From NCBI RefSeq assembly GCF_022538055.1, contig NZ_JAKZAM010000014.1, positions 62,001 to 126,000 on the forward strand: a stretch of 64,000 nt of DNA. The letters run 5' to 3'. Source of the DNA: Cognataquiflexum nitidum (GTDB taxonomy: Bacteria > Bacteroidota > Bacteroidia > Cytophagales > Cyclobacteriaceae). The position numbers were made by a program, and so were the translations under genes. The notes beneath the pieces were generated by a model. That model was not told the origin of the DNA. It was given only the letters and a program-made list of their open reading frames with translations, and ran no database searches. Shown piece by piece: positions 1 to 8,421 of the stretch (position 1 is the stretch's first letter; the number at the start of each line of letters is the position of its first letter).

Positions 1-99
1 AATATGGAGGCGATCAAGGAGGCATTGGAGGCAAACAAAATAAGTATTCCTTTTCCTCAAAGAGATGTCCATCACTTTTATCCCGAAGGACAAAAATAA
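1..99 (+). CDS. MscS-family mechanosensitive channel, C-terminal end only (partial)
   Basis: An open frame enters from the left edge and stops at 97-99. The 32 visible residues end in IPFPQRDVHHFYPEGQK. The IPFPQRDVH block is the hallmark of the last beta strand of MscS-type channels, which release solutes through the inner membrane under hypo-osmotic stress. The rest of the gene lies outside the window. A strong terminator follows directly. A second, complete MscS gene at 42335-43144 ends differently (EGPTPTRVI), so the two are not recent copies. Confidence 0.75.
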   Translation, partial: NMEAIKEALEANKISIPFPQRDVHHFYPEGQK

Positions 100-126
100 A
101 AAAAGGCCGGTTTCCCGGCCTTTTTT
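99..126 (+). terminator. Intrinsic terminator, probably bidirectional
   Basis: A perfect 12-bp stem (A-run plus GGCCGG, 99-110; CCGGCC plus T-run, 115-126) closes on a TTTC loop. It is flanked by A and T tracts, so it can work on both strands. It sits between the MscS tail (+) and the convergent lipoprotein gene (-). Confidence 0.9.
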
Positions 127-176
127 ACATCTATGAACTATGGTCTAGTTTCAATAAATTTCCCATTTTCAATTTA

Positions 177-1016
177 TCAATCAAATTTTACAGAAACTGT
201 TTTACCGTTGTGGGTAACAGAAGCGATTTTGTCACATTCTCCATTACCATAGTCGATTAGGAATTTGGAATCTGTATTGACGGTCAGTTCTAACTTCCCT
301 GAAGACGGTACCCAATTTCCTTTATCTGTGCAGGATTGGATAAACACCAATTTTTCTTCAATCAGGGACATAAATGGAATGCCAAGCCTGGTGATACCAC
401 CTGATCCGCCTGTAACCTCTAGCTTAATGCCATTGCTATCTGTAGGCAAGAAGAGTTTTTTGTCGTGTTCGCCTTCTATGGTCGCATATGTTCCATCCGG
501 CCAAGTGACTTTACCGGCTACAATGACAGTTTGAAACATGAAATATTTCCCTTCTGCATTGAATCCTTTCTGGATGATTTTTCTTCGACCTTCAATTTTG
601 AGCCCATTGACTTCGTATCCGTCAAATGCAATGGTAATTTCAGACCCCGAATCAAACGAAAGTGCAGAATAATAAATCATGATTTTGCCTTTTCTGGTGA
701 TTCCTTTGGGGCTTTTGCAGCCCGCTCCAAAATTGATTACGATTGCTTTGTTGTTTGGAAAAAAATCAACTTTTGTATCTGCGCAAAAATCGCTTTGGAT
801 ATTCATATTGGTCCTAAGACCAAGACCGTTGCTTTGCATGGCAGAGAGGGTAAAAAAGTCTGCTTCATCAAAAGCGGCATTAACCTGTGCCCCTTCTTGC
901 AGGACTGCAGTGTCCTGTTGAGGCAATAGTTCTTCTGTTTTTTCACAAGAAAACATCAAAAAGATTATTCCTAGGGCAAACAGGAAAGTAGGGATTTGTG
1001 GGTGATTTACTTTCAT
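177..1016 (-). CDS. Hypothetical lipoprotein, 279 aa
   Basis: The N-terminus has a hydrophobic stretch ending in LMFSC, a lipobox with the lipidated cysteine at residue 24, so the product should be an envelope lipoprotein. The body is rich in beta-strand-like segments (for example KGKIMIYY, EVTGGSGGITRLG, KFLIDYGNGECDK) and carries scattered cysteines. I recognise no named domain. It is monocistronic and convergent with the partial MscS gene across the terminator at 99-126. No catalytic motif is visible. Confidence 0.75.
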   Translation of the reverse strand: MKVNHPQIPTFLFALGIIFLMFSCEKTEELLPQQDTAVLQEGAQVNAAFDEADFFTLSAMQSNGLGLRTNMNIQSDFCADTKVDFFPNNKAIVINFGAGCKSPKGITRKGKIMIYYSALSFDSGSEITIAFDGYEVNGLKIEGRRKIIQKGFNAEGKYFMFQTVIVAGKVTWPDGTYATIEGEHDKKLFLPTDSNGIKLEVTGGSGGITRLGIPFMSLIEEKLVFIQSCTDKGNWVPSSGKLELTVNTDSKFLIDYGNGECDKIASVTHNGKTVSVKFD

Positions 1017-1063
1017 GTGGATTAAGTTTTATGTCTGAAAGTAACGTAAAAAAAATCAATTGG

Positions 1064-1249
1064 TTAATCAGTTGAAGAGGATTTTTTTTCACTTTTTTTA
1101 TCCTTATCTCCTGAATTTGAGGCACATCCAATATTCTTGGTAAGAGATGCATTTTCTGGTATGCCACCAAAACCCTCTGAAAAATCCCATGCATCAGCCA
1201 AAGTCTCTTTTTGGATTTTTTTTTCTCGATTCGACTTTTTCTTCACCAT
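1064..1249 (-). CDS. Small basic hypothetical protein downstream of COG0523 GTPase
   Basis: A 61-residue product (MVKKKSNREKK...) with a lysine-rich start, a central LADAWDFSEGFGGIPENASLT segment and a Ser/Lys-rich tail. I chose the ATG at 1249. An alternative ATG at 1270 would overlap the stop of the upstream GTPase gene by 13 bases. It is the last gene of a probable three-gene minus-strand unit. I do not recognise the family. The single cysteine and the position suggest a link to the GTPase, but that is inference. Confidence 0.55.
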   Translation of the reverse strand: MVKKKSNREKKIQKETLADAWDFSEGFGGIPENASLTKNIGCASNSGDKDKKSEKKSSSTD

Positions 1250-1257
1250 GATTTTGT

Positions 1258-2454
1258 CTAAATGGGCCAATTGTCTTTGTATCTTTCACCATTCAAAAAA
1301 TCCGCTAATTCGTAATTGTCCAACAAACATGATTCAAGTTCCATACCAATTTTCTCTTTGTCAAGATCCTGACCAATGATTACGAGTTCATTCATCCGGT
1401 CTCCGAAGTTTTTGTCCCATTTAGAGTCAATGTAATCCCTGTTTTCCACATAGGAAGGGTACATCATTCTTTCTTTATATGGCATGCTTGCCCACCAGAC
1501 ACCGACAGGATCTGCTTTGACCGATCCGCCTGCCTGCGACCAAGAGATGGCTTGGTCTTTTCTTGAAGCGATATAAAAAAGTCCTTTGCTGCGGATGATT
1601 CCCGAAGGCCATGTTTCGGTGATGTAAGTCCAAAACCGCTGAGGATGAAAAGGTCTTTTGTCTCTGAATACAAAGGAGGAAATCCCGTATTCTTCTGTTT
1701 CGGGAGTATGATGGCTTTTTTCAAGCTCTGCCTGCCATCCCGCAGATTGTGATGCTTCCTCAAAATCAAACAAACCGGTATTGAGGATTTCTTTTGGATC
1801 AATTTTACTATGGTCGGTAATGAGGATTTTCGCAGAAGGGTTAAGTTTTTGGATGATCGCCTTCAATTCTTCCACTTGGGCTTTTGCTACCAAGTCAGCC
1901 TTGTTGATAAGGATGACATTTGCAAACTCAATCTGATCGGTCAATAAATTGACAATGGAGCGCTGATCCTCCTCATCGTCATTGAGGTTTTTGGAAAATA
2001 CGGTTTCAGAGCTCCCAAAATCCCTGAAAAAATTAAAAGCATCCACCACAGTCACCATGGTGTCAAGCTGACTAAAGCGTGACAGGTCAATTCCTTTCTC
2101 TTCATCTACAAAGCTGAAAGTCTGGGCAACTGGCAGCGGTTCTGATATCCCGGTACTTTCTATCAACAGATAATCAAACCTATTTTCCTTGGCAAGACGC
2201 TCGACTTCGATCATGAGATCTTCTCTGAGTGTACAGCAAATGCAGCCGTTGCTCATTTCGACAAGCTTCTCTTCGGTCCTGGAAAGGGTATTTTCTTGCC
2301 TCACAAGCTGTGCATCCACGTTTATTTCACTCATGTCATTGACGATGACGGCTACTTTCAGTCCTTCTTTGTTGTGGAGGATATGGTTGAGCAAGGTTGT
2401 TTTTCCAGCGCCTAAAAATCCGCTAAGCACTGTGACAGGCAATTTTTTCTTCAT
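1258..2454 (-). CDS. CobW/COG0523 family GTP-binding metallochaperone-like protein
   Basis: A 398-aa G3E-class P-loop GTPase. It has Walker [10 protein letters not shown] (residues 12-20), the CICC metal-binding motif (Cys71, 73, 74), the NKAD base-specificity motif (184-187) and a C-terminal CobW_C-type region. COG0523 proteins insert or allocate metals, mostly zinc, into client proteins. I chose the ATG at 2454 because the protein then starts [15 protein letters not shown] like its family. This ATG lies one base after the stop of the upstream gene (TGATATG), implying translational coupling. The exact metal and client cannot be read from sequence. Confidence 0.88.
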   Translation of the reverse strand: MKKKLPVTVLSGFLGAGKTTLLNHILHNKEGLKVAVIVNDMSEINVDAQLVRQENTLSRTEEKLVEMSNGCICCTLREDLMIEVERLAKENRFDYLLIESTGISEPLPVAQTFSFVDEEKGIDLSRFSQLDTMVTVVDAFNFFRDFGSSETVFSKNLNDDEEDQRSIVNLLTDQIEFANVILINKADLVAKAQVEELKAIIQKLNPSAKILITDHSKIDPKEILNTGLFDFEEASQSAGWQAELEKSHHTPETEEYGISSFVFRDKRPFHPQRFWTYITETWPSGIIRSKGLFYIASRKDQAISWSQAGGSVKADPVGVWWASMPYKERMMYPSYVENRDYIDSKWDKNFGDRMNELVIIGQDLDKEKIGMELESCLLDNYELADFLNGERYKDNWPI

Positions 2455-2455
2455 A

Positions 2456-2902
2456 TCAGTTGGTAATTTCTGCATCCAAAAGGATGAAATTCAATTCGTC
2501 AATATCCGAATCGTTGAGTTTAAGTTTTCCTTTGATGGTAATGATTTCGTCCACATTGATTCTTTTGGCGGGCTTTTTCTTAAGGTATGCTACCACAATG
2601 CTTTCCGGACCGGCCCCTCCGCAAAAAAAACATTCTGCATTGGGAAACTTGGACAAGACTGCATAATTGGAAGTGACCATATCAAGCGGAATATAGAAAC
2701 CGGTGACTGAAACCTCTTTTCCTTCCATGGCCTTCAGCTCATCGGGAAAAATGGGATAGAGGAAATACATCCCAAATTCCCTGTTCAGCTTTTCCACAAA
2801 CCTTGTTTTGGTAAACATACCCCACATATCCAAAGGCTTCTGCTGCGCACTTGCCCCGACCACCAAAATGACCAAAGCCACAATCATCAATTTTTTCATC
2901 AT
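2456..2902 (-). CDS. Exported small protein with Cys pair, DUF3299-like
   Basis: From the ATG at 2902 the product is 148 aa with a signal peptide ([20 protein letters not shown]). The mature part contains VTGFYIPLD and, further on, [14 protein letters not shown] followed by VVAYLKK. This order (GY/F-x-x-PLD, then a cysteine block) resembles DUF3299-type periplasmic proteins, but the match is by eye only. It is the first gene of an operon with a COG0523 GTPase, so a periplasmic metal role is plausible. A longer start at 2959 would read through a leader hairpin and spoil the signal peptide, so I rejected it. Confidence 0.7.
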   Translation of the reverse strand: MMKKLMIVALVILVVGASAQQKPLDMWGMFTKTRFVEKLNREFGMYFLYPIFPDELKAMEGKEVSVTGFYIPLDMVTSNYAVLSKFPNAECFFCGGAGPESIVVAYLKKKPAKRINVDEIITIKGKLKLNDSDIDELNFILLDAEITN

Positions 2903-2929
2903 CCTGTTTTTGTGCTCTAAATGTAAGAA

Positions 2930-2998
2930 GACTCCGGGGTTACCGGAGTCGTCTGTCAACCACCATTATTCTAATGAAGAGAACACTACAAGAATAAT
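2930..2998 (-). promoter_or_regulatory. Leader hairpin and nested inverted repeat before the COG0523 operon
   Basis: GACTCCGG (2930-2937) pairs perfectly with CCGGAGTC (2943-2950) across a 5-base loop. This is 28 bases upstream of the first start codon. Further out, ATTATTCT (2965-2972) and AGAATAAT (2991-2998) form a perfect 8-bp inverted repeat. Neither has a T tract, so they are not ordinary terminators. They may be a leader structure and an operator; both roles are inference. Confidence 0.4.
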
Positions 2999-3090
2999 AT
3001 GGTTCAAAGGTAGAGATTTTCATCTTAAATGCAACAATATTGCAAATATAAATCTTTAGCCCAAGGAGATTCTTTTGGTATCTTTAGGCC

Positions 3091-4848
3091 ATGGATATTG
3101 CATACGTTTCGCAGGATATTTTCGGTTTGCTTGCCAAAGCAAAAAGAAAAGGGATCATGCTTTCTTTGGTCAGGCTGTCAGTTTTTTTTGTGATGGCTGC
3201 GGCTTTTATTGTGGGCGTTACGGAAAGGCCTTTATTTCTATTGCTGTTTTTACTGTCTCTGTCAGGGTTTATCTACCTGATTTTATTGTTCAATCAAAAC
3301 CGGGATGAGACTGCGTTTTTGACTGAATTGGTCAAAATGGAAGAGGAGAAAGTGAAAAGATCCTCTCGAAGCCTTCAGGGATTTGACGCCGGAACCGAAT
3401 TCATAGACAAAGCCCATCCATTTTCCAGTGACCTCGATATTTTTGGAAGCCATTCTTTGTTCCAATTGCTCAACCACACCGTCAACAAGGGAGGAAAAGT
3501 AAAGTTGGCCTCTTGGCTTCAGTCACAAATGAATCCTGAACTCGCCACCCAAAGGTCCGGTGCAGTCCGGGAACTGAACCGGCATCCTAAGTTTGTTGCT
3601 GATTTTGAAGCGACCGGCAGGGCTTTTATCAAAGAAGAAAAGTCAAAGGCAGGTTTTTATACTTGGCTCAAACAACCTGAATCTTGGCGGCCTTTTTACT
3701 TTTTACCCTTGGTACTTGGGCCGATAGGTGGCAGTATCCTGCTTTTTTTGGCAGCGGTGGGAATGATTACTCCTGTGTGGATTGGGGCATGGATTGTTTT
3801 GGGTATCTTTTCCCTGACATTGGTTTTCAAACCACTTCAGGAAGCATCCAAAGTTTTTCCAAATCAGGGAGACATCAAGACCTATGGAAAGTGGGCTTCT
3901 CTGATAGAAAAATCAGACTTTGCTGATCCTTATCTTCACTCACTGAAAGAACCTATCAAAAACGAAAATTTTGTCGCTTCCGAAGTGTTGAAATCTTTGG
4001 AGCAAAAGACCTTTATGATCCAAAACAGGATCAACCTGATGTTTGTAATATTCAACCTGATTTTTTGGATTGACTTTTTTCTCCTTTGGCGGGCAGAAAT
4101 CTGGCGCAAAAAATTCGGCAGCTACATTGCAGGTTGGGAAGAAGTTTTTGATACCTGGCAGGCTTTGGTTTCCTTGGGGGCATTTACATATGAAGAACAA
4201 AATACTTCCTTTCCAACATGGTCTAGAGAAAAAACCATTGAAGTCCAAAACCTCAAACACCCCTTGATCGCCAAAGAAAAAGCGGTTGGCAATGATTTTT
4301 CGCTTCTTGAAAATACCAAGACCATCCTGCTTACGGGTTCCAACATGTCGGGCAAGACGACCTTCATGCGGACCTTAGGGATAAATATGGTCATGGCCAA
4401 TATCGGCTTGGGACCGATGGCTGAATCATTTATACTCGGGCCTTTTCAGTTGTTTACCAGCATGCGAAATTCTGACAACCTCGGAGAGAGTGTGAGTTCT
4501 TTCTATGCCGAACTCGCGCGTATCAAACAACTTTTATCCAAAGCCGATGAAGGGGATATGGTATTTTTCTTGTTGGATGAAATCCTCAAAGGAACCAACA
4601 CCGCCGATAGGATTATGGGAAGTGAAGCATTGATCAGACAACTCGCCGCGAGCAACTGTAAAGGGATCATTTCTACCCATGACATTGAACTCAGCCAATT
4701 GCAAAACAGCTTGGATTACTTGGTGAATAAGAGTTTTCACAGTGAAATTATGGACGACAAAATCCATTTTGACTACAAGCTCAAAGAAGGTCCATGCCCA
4801 AGTTTTAATGCCCACAAACTCATGGAGCTGATGGGTATCAAATTCTAG
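3091..4848 (+). CDS. Membrane-anchored MutS-family ATPase
   Basis: A 585-aa protein with MutS-type ATPase motifs: Walker A GSNMSGKTT (416-424), Walker B FFLLDE (Asp496-Glu497), a GTNTADR block and STHD near the end. The N-terminal mismatch-recognition domain of MutS is absent. Instead there are hydrophobic helices near residues 25-67 and 200-245, and one before residue 330, so it should sit in the inner membrane. This is a known Bacteroidota MutS-like group with no established role in mismatch repair. It is monocistronic. The start MDIAYVSQDIFG is the first ATG in the frame. Confidence 0.85.
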   Translation: MDIAYVSQDIFGLLAKAKRKGIMLSLVRLSVFFVMAAAFIVGVTERPLFLLLFLLSLSGFIYLILLFNQNRDETAFLTELVKMEEEKVKRSSRSLQGFDAGTEFIDKAHPFSSDLDIFGSHSLFQLLNHTVNKGGKVKLASWLQSQMNPELATQRSGAVRELNRHPKFVADFEATGRAFIKEEKSKAGFYTWLKQPESWRPFYFLPLVLGPIGGSILLFLAAVGMITPVWIGAWIVLGIFSLTLVFKPLQEASKVFPNQGDIKTYGKWASLIEKSDFADPYLHSLKEPIKNENFVASEVLKSLEQKTFMIQNRINLMFVIFNLIFWIDFFLLWRAEIWRKKFGSYIAGWEEVFDTWQALVSLGAFTYEEQNTSFPTWSREKTIEVQNLKHPLIAKEKAVGNDFSLLENTKTILLTGSNMSGKTTFMRTLGINMVMANIGLGPMAESFILGPFQLFTSMRNSDNLGESVSSFYAELARIKQLLSKADEGDMVFFLLDEILKGTNTADRIMGSEALIRQLAASNCKGIISTHDIELSQLQNSLDYLVNKSFHSEIMDDKIHFDYKLKEGPCPSFNAHKLMELMGIKF

Positions 4849-4919
4849 TAATTAAGCTTATGGCATGATAGTTGGTTTATTTGGTTATAAATCAATTATT
4901 TACCTAGACCAAAAAAACC

Positions 4920-5072
4920 ATGAGCTCACTGTTGTATTTGATTGCTGTGATTTTGATCATCGGATGGATCTTTGGATTCTTTGTGTACAGCGCGGGGGGT
5001 TTGATCCATGTGCTTCTCGTATTGGCAGTCGTTGCAGTACTACTTAGGTTGATCGGAGGAAGGTCAGTTTAA
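4920..5072 (+). CDS. lmo0937-family small membrane protein
   Basis: A 50-aa protein made almost entirely of two hydrophobic helices (LLYLIAVILIIGWIFGFFVY and LIHVLLVLAVVAVLLRLI) around SAGG, ending in GGRSV. This two-helix pattern with GGLIHVLLV is that of the lmo0937 family. Function is unknown; homologues are often found near stress genes. The ATG at 4920 is the first in frame. A longer overlapping frame at 4865-5047 has no such pattern and was discarded. Confidence 0.75.
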   Translation: MSSLLYLIAVILIIGWIFGFFVYSAGGLIHVLLVLAVVAVLLRLIGGRSV

Positions 5073-5098
5073 TCACTTTATTCATTCATAATAAGTTT

Positions 5099-5122
5099 AG
5101 CCCTCACGTGAGGGCTTTTTCT
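5099..5122 (+). terminator. Intrinsic terminator after lmo0937-family gene
   Basis: The palindrome AGCCCTCACGTGAGGGCT (5099-5116) is followed directly by TTTTTC. It separates the small membrane protein from purK. Confidence 0.85.
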
Positions 5123-5163
5123 ATTTAGGTCTTGTCGGATTTCGGATACCCGCATTTTTAACT

Positions 5164-5171
5164 TATTTTTG
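5164..5171 (+). promoter_or_regulatory. Candidate -7 element for purK
   Basis: TATTTTTG matches the Bacteroidota -7 consensus TAnnTTTG, 20 bases before the GTG start. A good -33 TTTG is not present at the right distance, so support is partial. Confidence 0.35.
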
Positions 5172-5190
5172 ATCCTTCAACAGTCCATCC

Positions 5191-6330
5191 GTGCAACAGA
5201 ATTATCAGCAAAAAACCTTAGGAATATTAGGTGGAGGTCAACTTGGCCGCATGGTCATCCAATCCGCCATCAGCTATAATATCGACATCCATATCTTGGA
5301 TCCTGATCCCAACGCTCCCTGCAAATCCATTTGTCAGAAATTTGTAAAAGGCAGTCTGAATGATTTTGAGACAGTGTATGCCTTTGGTCAGGATTGTGAT
5401 ATCATCACGATAGAGATCGAAAATGTCAATACCGAGGCCCTTCAAAAATTGGCCGACGAGGGCAAGGAAGTATTTCCGCAGCCTCATATCATCAAAATGA
5501 TTCAGGACAAAAGGCTGCAGAAGCAGTTTTACGAGGAAAAAGGGATTCCCACTGCTGATTTTATATTGACTGAAGACAGGACGGATGTGATTAGAAATGC
5601 TTCTTTTCTTCCTGCCGTCAACAAACTTGGGAGAGAAGGCTACGATGGTCGAGGCGTGCAGATTCTGAGGTATGAAAGTGATTTGGAAAAAGCCTTTGAA
5701 GCCCCGGGATTACTGGAAAAGTTGATTGATTTTGACAAAGAAATCGCCGTCATCGTAGCAAAAAATAAAAATGGGGAGACTGTGGCATTTCCTGCGGTCG
5801 AGTGCGCTTTTCACCCTACCGCTAATTTGGTGGAGTTTCTATTTTCCCCAGCACAGGTCAGCAATGAAATTGAACAAAAAGCCAAAAAGATAGCCCTACA
5901 AGTCATCGAAGAACTGGGAATGATCGGCCTCTTGGCCGTGGAGATGTTTGTCACCAAATCGGGAGAAATCCTTGTCAATGAAGTAGCGCCTCGCCCACAC
6001 AACAGCGGTCACCATACGATTGAGGCCAATTTTACCTCCCAATTTGAGCAGCATTTCAGGGCCGTGATGGACATGCCATTGGGCAATACGGACACCCGAT
6101 GCCCCGCCGCAATGGTCAACCTGCTCGGCGAAGAAGGATTTACAGGCGATGCCTATGTCGAAGGATTGGATGAGGCCATGTCCCAAAAAGGAGTATATGT
6201 GCATCTATATGGCAAAAAAACGACCAAGCCTTTTAGAAAAATGGGCCATATCACCATCCTGGACAATGAGATTGAAGTATTGAAAAAGAGAGCTTTGGAA
6301 ATAAAAGAACTGATCAAGGTAAAAGCCTAA
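5191..6330 (+). CDS. purK: 5-(carboxyamino)imidazole ribonucleotide synthase
   Basis: PurK uses ATP and bicarbonate to carboxylate AIR to N5-CAIR in purine synthesis. The 379-aa product has the ATP-grasp layout: LGILGGGQLGRM (residues 11-22), VNKLGREGYDGRG in the ATP-binding part, and VNEVAPRPHNSGHHTIEA near residues 265-280, which is diagnostic for PurK. Length fits the family. The start is GTG at 5191: no ATG occurs before the conserved GILGGGQLG segment, and the resulting N-terminus fits. purE follows after three bases, so the two consecutive steps are made from one transcript. Confidence 0.97.
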   Translation: MQQNYQQKTLGILGGGQLGRMVIQSAISYNIDIHILDPDPNAPCKSICQKFVKGSLNDFETVYAFGQDCDIITIEIENVNTEALQKLADEGKEVFPQPHIIKMIQDKRLQKQFYEEKGIPTADFILTEDRTDVIRNASFLPAVNKLGREGYDGRGVQILRYESDLEKAFEAPGLLEKLIDFDKEIAVIVAKNKNGETVAFPAVECAFHPTANLVEFLFSPAQVSNEIEQKAKKIALQVIEELGMIGLLAVEMFVTKSGEILVNEVAPRPHNSGHHTIEANFTSQFEQHFRAVMDMPLGNTDTRCPAAMVNLLGEEGFTGDAYVEGLDEAMSQKGVYVHLYGKKTTKPFRKMGHITILDNEIEVLKKRALEIKELIKVKA

Positions 6331-6333
6331 ATT

Positions 6334-6840
6334 ATGGATATACAGGTAGGAATAATTATGGGAAGCAAGTCCGATTTGCCCATCATGTCGGAAGCAGCTT
6401 TGGTATTGGAAGAACTTGGGGTAGGTTATGAACTGACCGTCGTGTCGGCCCACCGCACCCCCGACAGGATGGTGGATTATGCCAAAAGTGCAAAAGATAG
6501 AGGCCTCAAAGTCATCATTGCTGGAGCCGGTGGCGCAGCACATCTGCCGGGAATGGTCGCTTCTTTGACTACACTGCCGGTGATCGGAGTTCCTGTGAAG
6601 TCCTCCAATTCCATTGATGGATGGGACAGCATCCTTTCTATCCTGCAGATGCCTTCGGGGATTCCCGTGGCCACGGTCGCACTAAACGGTGGTAGGAATG
6701 CCGGGATTTTGGCCGCTTCCATGATTGGGGCGTTTTCTGAAGAAATATCCAAAAACTTATTGGCCTTTAAGGAATCACTAAAAGAAAAAGTAGAAAAGTC
6801 TGCCGAAGAAATTGAAACCAAAGGCTGGAAACATGCGTAA
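6334..6840 (+). CDS. purE: N5-carboxyaminoimidazole ribonucleotide mutase
   Basis: Class I PurE converts N5-CAIR to 4-carboxy-AIR, directly after PurK. The 168-aa product shows GSKSDLP (residues 10-16), the SAHRTPDRM motif with the catalytic His, and [11 protein letters not shown] in the active-site loop. The C-terminal tail ([19 protein letters not shown]) is charged and helical. The start lies three bases after the purK stop. A terminator follows at 6885-6911. Confidence 0.97.
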   Translation: MDIQVGIIMGSKSDLPIMSEAALVLEELGVGYELTVVSAHRTPDRMVDYAKSAKDRGLKVIIAGAGGAAHLPGMVASLTTLPVIGVPVKSSNSIDGWDSILSILQMPSGIPVATVALNGGRNAGILAASMIGAFSEEISKNLLAFKESLKEKVEKSAEEIETKGWKHA

Positions 6841-6884
6841 AAACTAGTGGCTTATAAATTAAAGTTTACTAGTTTGATTGAAAG

Positions 6885-6911
6885 AGCGGGTTTATGTAAG
6901 CCCGCTTTTTT
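6885..6911 (+). terminator. Intrinsic terminator of purKE
   Basis: AGCGGG (6885-6890) and CCCGCT (6901-6906) pair across a 10-base loop and run into six T residues. Confidence 0.88.
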
Positions 6912-6957
6912 ATTGTCCCTGCATTGAGTTAAAGTTTTTTTACATTTTATTTATATC

Positions 6958-7107
6958 ATGAATCTCCAAAAAATTATCCGCTTCAAAATTGGCTCCGAAA
7001 ATTGGGAAATGCCACTAGGCGTGGTTTTGTTGGTGGGTGGAATCACCTTGGTCCTGATGATTGGCGGGGCGTACCTTGGATTCAGATTTGGTCAAAGCCT
7101 TCATTAA
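6958..7107 (+). CDS. Small single-helix membrane protein, 49 aa
   Basis: The frame reads MNLQKIIRFKIGSENWEMPLG, then one hydrophobic helix (VVLLVGGITLVLMIGGAYLGF) and RFGQSLH. It follows the purE terminator by 47 bases and ends in a stop that overlaps the stop of the convergent gene at 7104. The reading frame is intact, with a plausible topology (soluble N-terminus, one membrane segment). I do not recognise a family. Confidence 0.6.
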   Translation: MNLQKIIRFKIGSENWEMPLGVVLLVGGITLVLMIGGAYLGFRFGQSLH

Positions 7108-7562
7108 TCAATAAAAAGTCCCCATCCATCATCGTATTTTTCAGCGGACGCAAATCCCTTCACCCACACGACAAACATTTCCTTGTACTCTTGGATCGCA
7201 TCCCGCAAAAGTTGCAGGTGTTCCTCGGCATGCGTTCCCTCCAAAGCCAACTGATAGGTCATCGAATACAGACTGCGGGCATGGATTTTCATAATGGTGG
7301 CATTTTCCATTTTGAGGATATAATCATTGACACCTTCAGCACCGGAAAATTTGGAAGGAAGGATCAAAGCACTTTCCATCATCAGACTGCCATAGAGTTC
7401 GGCTCTCGCTTCGTCAAGTGAACCTACCAAAGCCCTTGTAAGCTTATATATCTCCATTCCCTTGGCTTTGAGTGGATGGTTATTGATCCGGTCATGTTCT
7501 TTTCTGAATTCCTCTTCATCACTTCCATCCCAGGAATCATTTTCGTCATCGTCTTCCCACAT
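7104..7562 (-). CDS. Conserved-looking hypothetical protein, 152 aa
   Basis: A soluble, mostly helical protein with a very acidic start (MWEDDDENDSWDGSDEEEF) and a helical body (LTRALVGSLDEARAELYGSLMMESALILPSKFSGAEG). It resembles uncharacterised Bacteroidota four-helix proteins; no catalytic motif is evident. Its stop codon shares the TTAA bases with the stop of the convergent 49-aa gene, leaving no intergenic space or room for a conventional terminator. It is preceded by the DUF3127 gene on the same strand, 98 bases away. Confidence 0.7.
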   Translation of the reverse strand: MWEDDDENDSWDGSDEEEFRKEHDRINNHPLKAKGMEIYKLTRALVGSLDEARAELYGSLMMESALILPSKFSGAEGVNDYILKMENATIMKIHARSLYSMTYQLALEGTHAEEHLQLLRDAIQEYKEMFVVWVKGFASAEKYDDGWGLFID

Positions 7563-7660
7563 GGCATTTTGGTTATTGTCTACATTTATAGATAAAAAAA
7601 ATTTGTCTCAAAATGCTGCTTTGAGACAAATTATATACAATTCAAGTAAGTAAAATACCA

Positions 7661-8011
7661 TTAAAATGGCAATACATCATCCCCGCTTTCATCAGAAAAA
7701 GTAGTAACGTCAGGAATGGATTTGGCTGCTTCTTTTGGTTTTTGGGTACCTCCTTTTTCTACCTTCCATACTTTCACATCGGTATACCACCTGCCGTTAT
7801 ACTCCCTGCTTTCCAGGTCAACGGAAGCCGTGACCTCGTCACCAACTTTGAGGGCAAACTGATCAATATTGTCACCCCAGATGACCATGCATACTTTCTT
7901 TGGGTATTGTCCCGGTTGTTCTACGATATATTCTCTTTTTCTCCAAGTCCCTTTGGCGGAGGACCCGCTTGCCTCTGGCATGATTTGAACTACTTTTCCG
8001 ATTATTTCCAT
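7661..8011 (-). CDS. DUF3127 OB-fold protein with SSB-like C-terminal tip
   Basis: A 116-aa protein starting MEIIGKVVQIMPEASGSSAKGTWRKREYIVE, which is the DUF3127 signature, a Bacteroidota OB-fold family related to single-strand-binding proteins. The body continues with the expected strands (KVCMVIWGDNIDQF, VGDEVTASVDLESREYNGRWYTDVKVWKVE). A linker rich in Pro, Ser and Thr leads to the last residues DDVLPF, which closely resemble the DDDIPF tip of SSB that recruits repair proteins. Nucleic-acid binding is expected from the family; partner recruitment is inference. Confidence 0.88.
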   Translation of the reverse strand: MEIIGKVVQIMPEASGSSAKGTWRKREYIVEQPGQYPKKVCMVIWGDNIDQFALKVGDEVTASVDLESREYNGRWYTDVKVWKVEKGGTQKPKEAAKSIPDVTTFSDESGDDVLPF

Positions 8012-8421
8012 AATTTTTTGTTAGTATTGAAAAACCGAAGTTAATAAATTTCAATAGGTAAATACAGCTTTCACCCAGACCTGTAACCTTAATTTTCTCT
8101 TTTTTATATTTCCTGGCAAAATCAGGCGCGGGATTTGCAACAATATACTAAAGCAAAGAGTATATGCGTTTAAGAAATATTCAAGTAAAAAAATTTTTTA
8201 AAGATCACCGGCTCTATTCCAAAATTAAATTTCAGTTTTTTGACAGTAAAATACAAATTATTTCATATTGACTGAATTTTGTGAAATTTTGAAATAAAAA
8301 AATCCTGTATCTATTGCATCAAACAAAGTGATTCTTTACATTTGATTATAATATTTTAATTGTTTCACCCTCTAATATATACTATGGCATAAACCTCTAC
8401 GTTATTTTAAAGTCAATTTGT
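8012..8421. other. Intergenic region between DUF3127 and ECF sigma genes
   Basis: About 410 AT-rich bases between divergent genes; it must hold both promoters. ATATACT (8143-8149) and AGTATAT (8159-8165) form a 7-bp inverted repeat. I see no open frame, RNA gene or full promoter consensus that I would defend. Confidence 0.4.

Noticed and set aside
2189..2710. 173-codon plus-strand frame
   Set aside because: Antisense to the COG0523 GTPase and the exported Cys protein; no recognisable content.
2930..2950. Hairpin as transcription terminator
   Set aside because: No T tract on either strand and no gene ends there.
4865..5047. 60-codon frame overlapping the lmo0937-family gene
   Set aside because: Its sequence has no family pattern, while the frame at 4920-5072 gives a clear two-helix protein.
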